Shown here: in pieces, positions 53,225 through 62,117 of the stretch
Layout: every line of letters begins with the position of its first letter
Numbering within the stretch: position 1 is the stretch's first letter
Program-made: the position numbers and the translations under genes
DNA from: Nonomuraea thailandensis
GTDB lineage: Bacteria > Actinomycetota > Actinomycetes > Streptosporangiales > Streptosporangiaceae
NCBI RefSeq assembly: GCF_024172165.1
Contig: NZ_JAMZEB010000002.1
Coordinates: forward strand, 11,925,501 to 11,989,500
Direction of reading: 5' to 3'
Length of the DNA: 64,000 nt
The notes under the pieces: model-generated
Told to the model about the DNA's origin: nothing
Databases searched by the model: none
Seen by the model: only the letters and a program-made list of their open reading frames with translations

Positions 53225-56200
53225 TTGTACCTGAAGACCCTCACCCTGCGCGGCTTCAAGTCCTTCGCCTCGGCCACCGCCCTGCGTTTCGAGCCCGGCA
53301 TCACCTGCGTCGTCGGCCCCAACGGGTCCGGCAAGTCCAACGTCGTCGACGCCCTGGCCTGGGTCATGGGCGAGCACAGCGCCAAGTCGCTGCGCGGCGG
53401 CAAGATGGAGGACGTCATCTTCGCCGGCACCTCATCCCGGCCCCCGCTGGGCCGCGCCGAGGTGACGCTGACCATCGACAACTCCGACGGCGCGCTGCCG
53501 ATCGACTACACCGAGGTCACGATCAGCCGGCTGATGTTCCGGTCGGGGCAGAGCGAGTACGCGATCAACGGCGACACCTGCCGCCTCCTCGACATCCAGG
53601 AGCTGCTGTCCGACTCGGGCATCGGCCGCGAGATGCACGTGATCGTCGGGCAGGGCCAGCTCGACGCCGTGCTGCACGCGGGCCCCGAGGACCGGCGGGC
53701 CTTCATCGAAGAGGCCGCGGGCGTGCTCAAGCACCGCAAGCGCAAGGAGAAGGCGCTGCGCAAGCTCGACGCTATGCAGGCCAACCTGACCCGCGTCCAG
53801 GACCTCGCCACCGAGCTGCGCCGCCAGCTCAAGCCGCTGGGCCGCCAGGCCGAGATCGCCCGCAGGGCCGCCGTCATCCAGGCCGACCTGCGCGACGCCA
53901 GGCTGCGGCTGCTGGCCGACGACGTGTGCATCCTGAGGGGCACGCTGGAGCGCGAGGCCGCCGACGAGGCCGCGATCACGGCCAGGCGGCAGCAGGTGGA
54001 GACCGAGCTCGCCCAGGCCCAGCAGCGCGAGGGCGCGCTGGAGGCCGCCGAGGCCGAGGCCCAGCCGCGGCTGGCCGCCGCCCAGGAGACCTACTTCAGG
54101 CTGTCCTCGCTGCGCGAGCGCATCACCGGCCTGGAGCAGCTCGCCGCCGAGCGCCACCGCCACGCCCTCGACGCCGCCGCCATCGAGCGCCGCGGCCGCG
54201 ACCCGGAGGAGCTCGAACGCGAGGCCGCCGAGGTGCGCGAGCGGGAGCTCATCCTCAAGGCCGAGCTGGAGCAGGCCCAGGAGCTGCTGGAGGACGCCGT
54301 CCAGCGGCGCGCCGAGGCCGAGGCCGGGCTGAGCGCCGAGGAGCAGCGGCTCGCGATGGCCGCCAGGGCCGCCGCCGACCGCCGCGAGGGCCTGGCCAAG
54401 CTGCGCGGGCAGGTCGACTCCGTACGCAGCCGCGCCCGCGCCGCGGGCGAGGAGATCGGGCGCCTCCAGCAGGCCGTGGCCGACGCCGGCGAGCGGGAGC
54501 GGCAGGCCAGGGAAGAGCTCGAGACGCAGCGGCTGGAGGAGCCCGCCGTCGATCCGGGGCTGGCCGAGGAGCTGGCCGCCGCGCAGGCCATGGTCGAGGA
54601 GGCCAGGGCGGTGGCCGACGAGGCGCGCGCCGCCCTCGAAGAGGCCAAGTCCGGCCTCGACGCGCCCCGCTCCGCCCTTCAGGCCGCCAAGTCCGGCGTG
54701 AGCACGGCTCGCGCCGCCGACCAGCAGGCCCAGCGCTCGGTCGCCGCCCTGGCCGCCCGCCGTGACGCCCTGGAGCTGGGCCTGGCCAAGGGCGACGGCG
54801 GCGCGGCGGTGCTGGACGCCGACCTGGCCGGGGTGCTGGGGCCGCTGGCGGCCTCGATGCAGGTGACACCGGGGGCCGAGCAGGCGGTGGCCGCCGTCCT
54901 GGGCCCGGCCGCCGAGGCCATCGCCGTCAAGACCCTCGACACGGCCGTGGAGGCGCTGGAGCTGCTGCGCTCGCAGGGGTCCGGCCAGGCGACGCTCCTG
55001 GTGGCGGGCAACGGCTTCGGCGGAGGCGAGGAGGCGTACGGCGGGGGCGGCCCGCGGGCGGCGGCTCCCGGCGGCGGCCGGTGGGTGGCCGACCTGGTGA
55101 CGGTGCCCGACCACCTTCGGCCCGCCCTGGAGCACGTGCTGGCCGACGTCGTGCTCGTGGCCGACCTGGAGACCGCCCGGGCCGTCGCCGACCGCCACCC
55201 CCATCTCAGAGCGGTGACCGAGGCGGGCGATCTCGTCAGCGCCCACCTGGCGGCGGGAGGCGCGGAGGCGGGCACGTCCGTCCTCCAGGTGCGGGCCGCG
55301 CTCGACGAGGCCGTCGCGGACCTTGAGGAGGCCGAGGCCAGGGCTGAGTCCGCCGCCACGGCCCTGGACACGGCGATCGAGGCCGAGCAGGCCGCGCAGG
55401 CCGCCCTGGAGGCCGCCCAGGCGCACGTCGGCGAGGCCCAGACCACCGTCACCACCGCCCAGGCGGGGGTGAGCGCGGCCCAGGGCGGCCTCGACCAGAT
55501 CAGGGCCCGCCAGCGCGAGGCCGACCAGCGCAACGCGGCGGCGGCCCAGCGGCTCGCCCAGATCGAGGCCGCCGCCGACGCGGCCCGCGACGAGGCCGAG
55601 CGCCTGGCCAGGAGCGTGGCCAGGGCGGAGGAGGCCCGCACCGAGCGCCAGGAGGAGCTGGCGGAGCTGGAGATCCGCCTGGCCGAGGCCGAGTACGCCC
55701 AGGAGCTGGAGTCGGAGCCCACCACCGACCTGCGCGACGACCTGGCGAGCGCCGTGGAGGGCGCCAGGCAGCGCGAGATGGACACCCGGCTGCAGGTGCG
55801 CACCGCCGAGGAGCGCGTCAAGGGCATCGAGGGCCGCGCCGACGGCCTGCTGCGGGCCGCCAGGCGGGAGCGCGAGGAACGCGCCCAGGCGGCCGCTCAG
55901 CGCGCCAGGCGCAGGCGCCAGGCCGCGCTGGCCGAGGCCGTCAGTAAGGGCGCCAAGCAGGTGCTGCAGGCCCTCGCGGCGTCCGTCCAGCTCGCCTCCA
56001 GGGAGCGCGACGAGGCCGACCTGGCGAGGGTGGCCGTGGACGCCGAGCTCAAGCAGGTCCGCCTGCGCGTCCGCGAGCTGGGCCAGGAGCTGGACAAACT
56101 GGTCAACCGGGTGCACGGCAACGAGGTGGCGCGCACCGAGCAGCGGCTGCGGCTGGAGCAGATGGAGCAGCGGGCGCTGGAGGAGTTCGGGGTCGAGGCC

Positions 56201-56926
56201 GAGTCGCTGATCGCCGAGTACGGCCCCGAGGCGCCGGTGCCCGGCGAGCCGCCCGTGCCGTACGTGCGCGAGGAGCAGGAGAAGCGGGCCAGGGCGGCCG
56301 AGCGGCAGATGAACCAGCTCGGCAAGGTCAACCCGCTGGCGCTGGAGGAGTTCGCGGCCCTGGAGGAGCGGCACTCCTTCCTCAACTCCCAGCTGGAGGA
56401 CCTCAAGAAGACCAGGCGCGACCTGCTGACCGTGGTCAAGGAGGTCGACGACCGGGTGGAGCAGATGTTCGCCTCGGCGTACGAGGACGTGGCCCGCGAG
56501 TTCGAGCAGATCTTCGGCCGGGTGTTCCCCGGCGGCGACGGCCGGCTGGTGCTGACCGACCCCGGCGACATGCTGACCACCGGCATCGAGGTCGAGGCCA
56601 GGCCGCCGGGCAAGAAGGTCAAGCGGCTGTCGCTGCTGTCGGGCGGCGAGCGTTCGCTGACGGCGGTGGCGTTCCTGATCTCGATCTTCAAGGCGCGGCC
56701 GTCGCCCTTCTACGTGATGGACGAGGTCGAGGCCGCCCTCGACGACACCAACACGCAGCGGCTGCTCATGCTCTTCGAGGAGCTGCGACAGAGCTCACAG
56801 CTCATCGTCATCACCCACAACAAGCGCACGATGGAGATCGCCGACGCGCTCTACGGCGTGTCGATGCGCGGTGACGGCGTGACACAGGTCGTCAGCCAGC
56901 GGCTGAGGGAACGCGAAACGGCCTGA
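53225..56926 (+). CDS. smc: Chromosome partition protein SMC
   Basis: Ring-forming ATPase that condenses and segregates chromosomes with ScpAB and ParB. 1233 aa: Walker A GPNGSGKSNVVDALAWV (near 34), long N-terminal coiled coil (about 165-500), hinge (about 515-680), C-terminal coiled coil, ABC signature LSGGERSLTAVAF (near 1138) and Walker B FYVMDEVEAALDD (near 1163). The hinge carries a Gly-rich insertion around residues 597-620 (GFGGGEEAYGGGGPR). TTG 53225, with AGGAGAAG nine to ten bases upstream. ftsY follows 53 bp later, as in many actinobacteria. Confidence 0.97.
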   Translation: MYLKTLTLRGFKSFASATALRFEPGITCVVGPNGSGKSNVVDALAWVMGEHSAKSLRGGKMEDVIFAGTSSRPPLGRAEVTLTIDNSDGALPIDYTEVTISRLMFRSGQSEYAINGDTCRLLDIQELLSDSGIGREMHVIVGQGQLDAVLHAGPEDRRAFIEEAAGVLKHRKRKEKALRKLDAMQANLTRVQDLATELRRQLKPLGRQAEIARRAAVIQADLRDARLRLLADDVCILRGTLEREAADEAAITARRQQVETELAQAQQREGALEAAEAEAQPRLAAAQETYFRLSSLRERITGLEQLAAERHRHALDAAAIERRGRDPEELEREAAEVRERELILKAELEQAQELLEDAVQRRAEAEAGLSAEEQRLAMAARAAADRREGLAKLRGQVDSVRSRARAAGEEIGRLQQAVADAGERERQAREELETQRLEEPAVDPGLAEELAAAQAMVEEARAVADEARAALEEAKSGLDAPRSALQAAKSGVSTARAADQQAQRSVAALAARRDALELGLAKGDGGAAVLDADLAGVLGPLAASMQVTPGAEQAVAAVLGPAAEAIAVKTLDTAVEALELLRSQGSGQATLLVAGNGFGGGEEAYGGGGPRAAAPGGGRWVADLVTVPDHLRPALEHVLADVVLVADLETARAVADRHPHLRAVTEAGDLVSAHLAAGGAEAGTSVLQVRAALDEAVADLEEAEARAESAATALDTAIEAEQAAQAALEAAQAHVGEAQTTVTTAQAGVSAAQGGLDQIRARQREADQRNAAAAQRLAQIEAAADAARDEAERLARSVARAEEARTERQEELAELEIRLAEAEYAQELESEPTTDLRDDLASAVEGARQREMDTRLQVRTAEERVKGIEGRADGLLRAARREREERAQAAAQRARRRRQAALAEAVSKGAKQVLQALAASVQLASRERDEADLARVAVDAELKQVRLRVRELGQELDKLVNRVHGNEVARTEQRLRLEQMEQRALEEFGVEAESLIAEYGPEAPVPGEPPVPYVREEQEKRARAAERQMNQLGKVNPLALEEFAALEERHSFLNSQLEDLKKTRRDLLTVVKEVDDRVEQMFASAYEDVAREFEQIFGRVFPGGDGRLVLTDPGDMLTTGIEVEARPPGKKVKRLSLLSGGERSLTAVAFLISIFKARPSPFYVMDEVEAALDDTNTQRLLMLFEELRQSSQLIVITHNKRTMEIADALYGVSMRGDGVTQVVSQRLRERETA

Positions 56927-56979
56927 TCGGTGTGGCCTTGGGCGTGACCATGGTGGTCGATCTGGAAAACTGACATCTT

Positions 56980-58158
56980 GTGGATGGTTACCTCGGCGTC
57001 ATCGTGATCGTGGCCGTCGTCGCCCTGCTGGCGGCCGGCGGTCTCTTCCTGCTGTTCAGGCCGGGTCGCAAGGCGGCCCCGCCGGTCAAGCCGCCAGAGG
57101 CCCCCGTGCTTCCCGAGGAGGAGAAGCGGCCCGCCGGCGCGGGTGAGGAGGCCGAGGGCGCCACCACCACGCTTCCGCCGCCGGTCAAGCCCGCCGAGCC
57201 GATGGTCGTGGAGCCCGAGGTCGAGGTTCCGCCGCCGTCCGCCGGCCGGATGGTGCGGCTGCGCTCGCGCCTGGCCCGCTCGCAGAACGCGCTCGGGCGC
57301 GGCCTGCTGGAGCTGCTGTCCCGCGACCGCCTCGACGACGAGGTGTGGGACGAGATCGAGGAGAGCCTGATCACCGCCGACGTGGGCGTCGCACCGACCC
57401 GCGCCATGGTGGAGGAGCTGCGCACCAAGGTGAAGGTGCTGGGCAGCCGCACCCACGACGAGGTGCGCGGCCTGCTCAGGGAGCAGCTCCTGGCCCAGGT
57501 CAACCCCGACCTCGACCGCACGCTGCACGTGCGCAAGCACGGCGAGCGGCCCGCGGTCGTCCTGGTCGTGGGCGTGAACGGCACCGGCAAGACCACCACC
57601 ACCGGCAAGCTGGCCCGATCCCTGATCGGCGACGGCAAGAAGGTGGTGCTCGGCGCGGCCGACACCTTCCGCGCCGCCGCCGCCGACCAGCTCCAGACGT
57701 GGGGCGAGCGGGTGGGCGCCGACACGGTGCGCGGGCCCGAGGGCGGCGACCCGGCGTCCGTGGCGTTCGACGCGGTGGCCAAGGGCATCGAGGAGAAGGT
57801 CGACGTCGTGATCGTCGACACCGCCGGGCGGCTGCACACCAAGACCGGGCTGATGGACGAGCTGGGCAAGGTCAAGCGGGTCATCGAGAAGAAGGCCACG
57901 GTCGACGAGGTGCTGCTGGTCCTCGACGCGACCACCGGTCAGAACGGCATGCGGCAGGCGCAGGTGTTCGCCGAGGTGGTGAACATCACGGGCATCGCGC
58001 TGACCAAGCTCGACGGCACGGCGAAGGGCGGCATCGTCATCTCGGTGCAGCGTGAGCTGGGCGTCCCGGTCAAGCTGGCGGGCCTGGGCGAGGGGCCAGA
58101 CGATCTGGCGCCGTTCGACCCCGAGGTGTTCGTGGACGCGATCCTCGGCGGGGAGTGA
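56980..58158 (+). CDS. ftsY: Signal recognition particle receptor FtsY
   Basis: SRP receptor GTPase that delivers ribosomes making membrane proteins to SecYEG. 392 aa: N-terminal transmembrane helix (VIVIVAVVALLAAGGLFLLF, residues 7-26) typical of actinobacterial FtsY in place of the acidic A domain, a Pro/Glu linker (27-85), the N domain, then GTPase motifs GVNGTGKTTTTGKLA, DTFRAAAADQL, DTAGRLHTKTGLMDEL, TKLDGTAKGG. Ends FDPEVFVDAILGGE. GTG 56980. The adjacent ffh seen in some relatives is not here; a micro-ORF and TPR gene follow. Confidence 0.96.
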   Translation: MDGYLGVIVIVAVVALLAAGGLFLLFRPGRKAAPPVKPPEAPVLPEEEKRPAGAGEEAEGATTTLPPPVKPAEPMVVEPEVEVPPPSAGRMVRLRSRLARSQNALGRGLLELLSRDRLDDEVWDEIEESLITADVGVAPTRAMVEELRTKVKVLGSRTHDEVRGLLREQLLAQVNPDLDRTLHVRKHGERPAVVLVVGVNGTGKTTTTGKLARSLIGDGKKVVLGAADTFRAAAADQLQTWGERVGADTVRGPEGGDPASVAFDAVAKGIEEKVDVVIVDTAGRLHTKTGLMDELGKVKRVIEKKATVDEVLLVLDATTGQNGMRQAQVFAEVVNITGIALTKLDGTAKGGIVISVQRELGVPVKLAGLGEGPDDLAPFDPEVFVDAILGGE

Positions 58159-58291
58159 CGCTTTCGGGCTCGTCCAAAATGTCGTTGAAATGGGCCTTTA
58201 CCAGATGAAACCTTGATCGGCGACTTTTCAATGTGTTGACATGTACCGGTCATTGATCGTTCGGTCCCGTTGGAACGTGAAAGGCCCGTCC

Positions 58292-58366
58292 ATGAAGAAG
58301 ATCGTTGTTCACAAGCCCGGCACCGTGAAGCCGACTGCCGGGGCTGCGCCCAGGCACAGCGCCTGA
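58292..58366 (+). CDS. Micro-ORF, 24-aa cationic peptide before the TPR gene
   Basis: Starts MKKIVVHKPGTVKP and ends GAAPRHSA, basic (Lys, His, Arg) with three Pro and no Cys, signal peptide or membrane segment. GTGAAAGG lies seven bases before the ATG, a proper ribosome site. Upstream is an AT-richer stretch with TTGACA (58,236) suitable as -35, though the -10 is unclear. It is followed by GC hairpins and then, 229 bp on, the TPR gene. It could be a signalling peptide, a modified-peptide precursor or a leader ORF; none can be assigned. The only evidence is ribosome site, ATG and position. Confidence 0.5.
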   Translation: MKKIVVHKPGTVKPTAGAAPRHSA

Positions 58367-58594
58367 TCCGCTCGTAGCCCGCTGTGCGGGCCTCCGTCCC
58401 CTCCCCGCCCGCCGGCTTCGGCGGGTCCCGGCGGAGGGGCCGGGGCGGGCGGATGGCGGCCGGGGCTGGCCGTGGCAGGGTCACGGGGTTCAAGCTGGTG
58501 CCGTGACAGGGCGTCGGCCGTGGTGGGGCACGGCCGGCGGAGGGGTGTGCCGCGTGGGGGCGTCGGCCGTGTCTGACCACGGGAGAGGGACCGC
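58367..58594 (+). other. GC-rich structured intergenic region before the TPR gene
   Basis: Contains a perfect 7-bp hairpin (CCCGCCG 58408-58414 with 58419-58425, loop GCTT), a perfect 8-bp hairpin (CGGCCGTG 58515-58522 with 58529-58536), and the direct repeat GGCGTCGGCCGTG at about 58,510 and 58,559. The first could terminate or attenuate the micro-ORF transcript. No promoter for the TPR gene is evident, so read-through is plausible. Confidence 0.5.
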
Positions 58595-60280
58595 GTGGAG
58601 ACGATCTTCATCGACGCGGATCGCCGTATCGGCGGCCCGTACACGCTTGCCGCCGCGCTGCTCGGGCACCTGGTGCCGGCAGAGCTGGAGCACCGGCCGG
58701 AGCTGGTCGCGGCGCACGACATCGAGATCAGGGCGGCGGCGCCACAGTTGCGTCACCTGGTGCCCGCCCGGCGGCGTTCGCTGGCCGACGAGCTGCCCAG
58801 GGAGCAGCGGGTGCTGGTGCCAGGGGTGCGCCGGAGCCTGCGGATCGCGAACGGGCTGGCGGAGTTCGCCCGCGGCTGCCTGAGCCGATCGGGGCCGCTC
58901 ACCGCGCGCGTGGCGAATCTCGGCGAGGCCGACCACACCGACGCGGAGCTGGTGGCGGTGCTGCGGCGCAGGCTCGGTCCCGGCCTGCTGGCCATCGAGG
59001 AGGGGCCCTCCCGGCCCGGCTCGGGGCCGCTGCCCGCCGACTTCGACCGGTACCGCGACGAGGGCTTCCACCACGCCATGGCCGAGTCGGGGCTGGAGGT
59101 GCTGCGCGGGCTGGCGTACGAGGACGACCCCGAGCGCTGGCAGCGGCTGCTGCAGCGGGTGGCGGGGTCCCTGGAGGCCGTCGGGCGCGAGGAGGAGGCC
59201 CGCGAGCTCTACGACCGCATCAGGCGCCTCAGCACCGACCCCAAGCACCGCGCCACCGCCGCCTACGCCACGGCCATGATCCTGGTACGCCACCACGACC
59301 CGGCCCAGCGCGACCCCGAGCAGGCGCTGGCCTGGATCAACGAGGCGGTGACGATCACGTCGCTGCTGCCCGACCAGGGGGAGCGCGCCTTCCACCTGGG
59401 GTTCGACCTCAACGGCAAGGCCCTGGTGGAGCTGCGCAGGGGCCGCAGGGACGCCGCCATGGAGCTGGTGGGACAGGCCATCGAGCTGGCCGAGACGCGC
59501 CTGGCGCGGGCGCACCCGATCCACCGGCTCGTCCTGTACGCCAACCGGGCCCAGCTTTTGGCCATGGCCGGGCTGCGGGAGGCGGCGCTGGCCGACTACA
59601 CCCGCGCCGTCGAGGCCGACCCCGGCTACCCCGACTACTACCTCGACCGAGGGAACCTGCTGCACGAGCTGGGCCGCGAGGAGGAGGCGCTGGCCGACTA
59701 CGAGGCGGTCATGCGCCTCAGCCCGCCCTTCCCCGAGGCGTACTACAACCGGTCGGAGGTGCGTTACGCCGCCGGCGACGTCGAGGGCGCCCTCGCGGAC
59801 CTGGACCACACGCTGGAGCTGGATCCGGCGTTCGCCCCCGCCTACGTCAACCGCTGCGGCATCCACGCGGCGGCCGGCGACCACGCCAGGGCGAGGCAGG
59901 ACGTGGAGCGCGGCCTGGCGCTGACGCCGGGAGACGCCCATCTGCTGTGCGTGCTGGGCCAGGTGGAGCTCGCCGAGGAGTGTTACCCGGAGGCGCGCAT
60001 GGCCTTCGACCAGGCGCTGGAGCTCGATCCCGAGCTGGTGCCCGCCTGGGCGGGCCGGGCGGAGCTGGCGTTCGAGCGGGGCGACCACGAGGCGGCGCTG
60101 GCGGACCTGACGCGGGCGCTGAAGCTGGAGGAGTCGGCGGAGCTGCTGTTCAACCGGTCGCTGGTGTACCGGGCGGTCGGCCTGGACGCGCAGGAGCGCG
60201 AGGACCTGCTGAGGGCCGCGGAGCTGGCTCCCGAGGACGAGGACGTCCAGCGGGCGCTCTTACGGCGCGGCTCGTCCTAG
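58595..60280 (+). CDS. TPR protein with ATPase-like but degenerate N-terminal domain
   Basis: A 561-aa cytosolic protein. Residues 1-~155 (FIDADRRIGGPYTLAAALL, HLVPARRRSLADELP, RSLRIANGLAEFARGCL, LGEADHTDAELVAVLRRRL) resemble the core of the AAA/ORC-like ATPases seen in STAND regulators: a sensor-like helix, then a Walker-B-like position (LGEAD) but no Walker A lysine loop. Residues ~165-561 are at least nine tetratricopeptide repeats (e.g. DYTRAVEADPGYPDYYLDRG, ADLDHTLELDPAFAPAYVN). Start GTG 58595 with GGGAGAGGGA. It is preceded by the micro-ORF and shares four bases with the convergent fecE. I do not know a defined function; a peptide-binding regulator is inferred. Confidence 0.75.
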   Translation: METIFIDADRRIGGPYTLAAALLGHLVPAELEHRPELVAAHDIEIRAAAPQLRHLVPARRRSLADELPREQRVLVPGVRRSLRIANGLAEFARGCLSRSGPLTARVANLGEADHTDAELVAVLRRRLGPGLLAIEEGPSRPGSGPLPADFDRYRDEGFHHAMAESGLEVLRGLAYEDDPERWQRLLQRVAGSLEAVGREEEARELYDRIRRLSTDPKHRATAAYATAMILVRHHDPAQRDPEQALAWINEAVTITSLLPDQGERAFHLGFDLNGKALVELRRGRRDAAMELVGQAIELAETRLARAHPIHRLVLYANRAQLLAMAGLREAALADYTRAVEADPGYPDYYLDRGNLLHELGREEEALADYEAVMRLSPPFPEAYYNRSEVRYAAGDVEGALADLDHTLELDPAFAPAYVNRCGIHAAAGDHARARQDVERGLALTPGDAHLLCVLGQVELAEECYPEARMAFDQALELDPELVPAWAGRAELAFERGDHEAALADLTRALKLEESAELLFNRSLVYRAVGLDAQEREDLLRAAELAPEDEDVQRALLRRGSS

Positions 60281-61083
60281 CCGCGCGCGCCGCCCCTGTC
60301 GTGGTGGAGCGGGCCGATGGGGACGACCAGCGGCGTGCCGGCCACCGGGTCGGCGATGATCTTGGCGTCCAGCTCGAACACCTCCCGCAGCAGGTTCTCG
60401 GTGAGCACCTCGTGCGGGGTGCCGGAGGCGATCACCCGGCCGGCGCGCATGGCGACCAGGCGGTCGGCGTAGCGCGCGGCCAGGTTGAGGTCGTGCAGGA
60501 CCATGACGACCGTGCGGCCGGCCTCCTCGTGCAGGTGACGGACGAGCTCCAGCACCTCCACCTGGTGGGCCAGGTCCAGGAACGTGGTCGGCTCGTCGAG
60601 CAGCAGCAGGTCCGTGCCCTGGGCCAGCGCCATGGAGATCCACGCCCGCTGCCGCTGGCCGCCCGACAGCTCGTCCAGCGGCCGCTCGGCCAGGTCGGCC
60701 AGGCCCGTCATGTCGAGCGCCGCCGCGACCGCGCCCTCGTCGTCGGAGGACCACTGCCGGTACCACGTCTGGTGCGGATGCCGCCCGCGCGCCACCAGAT
60801 CGGCGACGGTCAGGCCCTCGGGCGCGGAGGGCGACTGCGGGAGCACGCCGAGGATCTTGGCCACCTCGCGGGTGGGGATCTGGTCGATGCGCTTGCCGTC
60901 CAGCAGCACCTCGCCGCCCTGCGGCTTGAGCAGCCGGCCGAGGGCGCGCAGCAGCGTGGACTTGCCGCAGCCGTTCGGGCCGATGATGGTGGTCACCGTG
61001 CCGGCCTCGATGCCGAGGTCGAGCCCGTCCACGATGACGCGGTCGCCGTACCCGAGCTTGACGCCGGCTGCCTGCAGTCTCAC
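60277..61083 (-). CDS. Ferric-siderophore ABC transporter ATPase, FecE/FepC-like
   Basis: A 268-aa cytosolic ATPase of the iron-siderophore importer: Walker A GPNGCGKSTLLRALG near residue 37, Q-loop in LGVLPQSPSAPEG, signature LSGGQRQRAWISMALAQ, Walker B LLLLDEPTTFLD and the switch His in VLHDLNLAARY. GTG 61083 overlaps the permease stop by four bases (GTGA). Transcribed last in the three-gene importer operon. The siderophore-binding lipoprotein gene is not in view. Confidence 0.94.
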   Translation of the reverse strand: MRLQAAGVKLGYGDRVIVDGLDLGIEAGTVTTIIGPNGCGKSTLLRALGRLLKPQGGEVLLDGKRIDQIPTREVAKILGVLPQSPSAPEGLTVADLVARGRHPHQTWYRQWSSDDEGAVAAALDMTGLADLAERPLDELSGGQRQRAWISMALAQGTDLLLLDEPTTFLDLAHQVEVLELVRHLHEEAGRTVVMVLHDLNLAARYADRLVAMRAGRVIASGTPHEVLTENLLREVFELDAKIIADPVAGTPLVVPIGPLHHDRGGARG

Positions 61084-62117
61084 TTCCGCGACCTCCAGAT
61101 CAGGTGGATCAGGTACGGGGCGCCCAGCACGGCCGTGACGATGCCGACGGGCAGCTCGATGGGGGAGAAGGCCGTCCTGGCGATCAGGTCGGCACCCGTG
61201 GTGAGCACGGCGCCGACGACCGCCGAGCACAGCAGCGGCGGCCGGCCCGACCGGACCAGGCGCAGCGCGATCTGCGGCGAGGCCAGGGCCACGAACGCGA
61301 TCGGGCCCGCCGACGCGACGGCCACGGCGGCCAGCAGCACGGCGGCCAGGATCAGCAGGGCGCGGGCCAGGTTCATGCGGATGCCGAGCCCGGTGACCGT
61401 GTCGTCGCCGAAGCGCAGGGCGTCCAGCGAGCGGGTGCCGAGCAGGGTCAGCGGCACCAGCACGGCCAGGGCCAGCGCCGTGGGCGTCACGTGCTCCCAG
61501 CCGCGCCCATTGAGCGAGCCGCTGATCCAGACCATGGCCCGGGCGGTGTCGTTGACGTCGCCGATGGTCAGCAGCCAGAACTTGACGTTGGTGAACACGG
61601 CGGCCACGCCGATGCCGACCAGCACCAGGCGGTAGCCGTCCAGGCCGCGCCGCCATGCCAGGCCGTACACCACGGCGGCGCCGGCCAGGCCGCCGAGCAG
61701 GGCGAGCACGGGGATGCCGAGGGTGGCCAGCAGGCCGCTGACGGTGCCGTACGCGCTGCCGGAGGCCACGAGCCCGGCCACCACGGTGACGGAGGCGCCG
61801 GTGGTGACGCCGAGGATCTCGGGGCTGGCCAGCGGGTTGCGGGCGATCGACTGGATGATCGCGCCCGACAGCGCGAGCGCGGCGCCGACCAGGGCGCCGG
61901 TCAGCGCGCGGGGCAGGCGCAGCTCCATGACGACGAAGTGGGCGGCGCTGTCGACGTCGAAGGTGGCGGAGAGCACCTCGGGCAGCGTCAGCCCGATGTC
62001 GCCGATGCGCATGTTCAGGGCCATGAGCAGGACGAGCAGGACGAGCCCCGTCAGGGTGAGCGTGACACCGCGTGGCCGTACCCGCCAGGAGACGGCGGAC
62101 ATCCGTAGGGTCGTCAC
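61080..62117 (-). CDS. FecCD-family siderophore permease 2
   Basis: A 345-aa, ~10-helix permease half: LVLLVLLMALNMRIGDIGL, then LRLPRALTGALVGAALALSG (typical FecCD helix 3 region) and NPLASPEILGVTTGAS, and AGPIAFVALASPQIALRLV near the C-terminus, coupling to the ATPase. GTG 62117 overlaps the stop of the first permease (GTGA). Imports ferric siderophore with its partner. Confidence 0.93.
   Translation of the reverse strand: MTTLRMSAVSWRVRPRGVTLTLTGLVLLVLLMALNMRIGDIGLTLPEVLSATFDVDSAAHFVVMELRLPRALTGALVGAALALSGAIIQSIARNPLASPEILGVTTGASVTVVAGLVASGSAYGTVSGLLATLGIPVLALLGGLAGAAVVYGLAWRRGLDGYRLVLVGIGVAAVFTNVKFWLLTIGDVNDTARAMVWISGSLNGRGWEHVTPTALALAVLVPLTLLGTRSLDALRFGDDTVTGLGIRMNLARALLILAAVLLAAVAVASAGPIAFVALASPQIALRLVRSGRPPLLCSAVVGAVLTTGADLIARTAFSPIELPVGIVTAVLGAPYLIHLIWRSRK

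Noticed and set aside
53432..56374. 980-aa leftward open frame opposite smc
   Set aside because: Codon-position GC shadow of smc; Leu/Gly/Gln/His-rich sequence without domains. Similar long frames opposite serA (1045-2787), leuC (29441-31855), recG (43830-46139) and cofC were discarded for the same reason.
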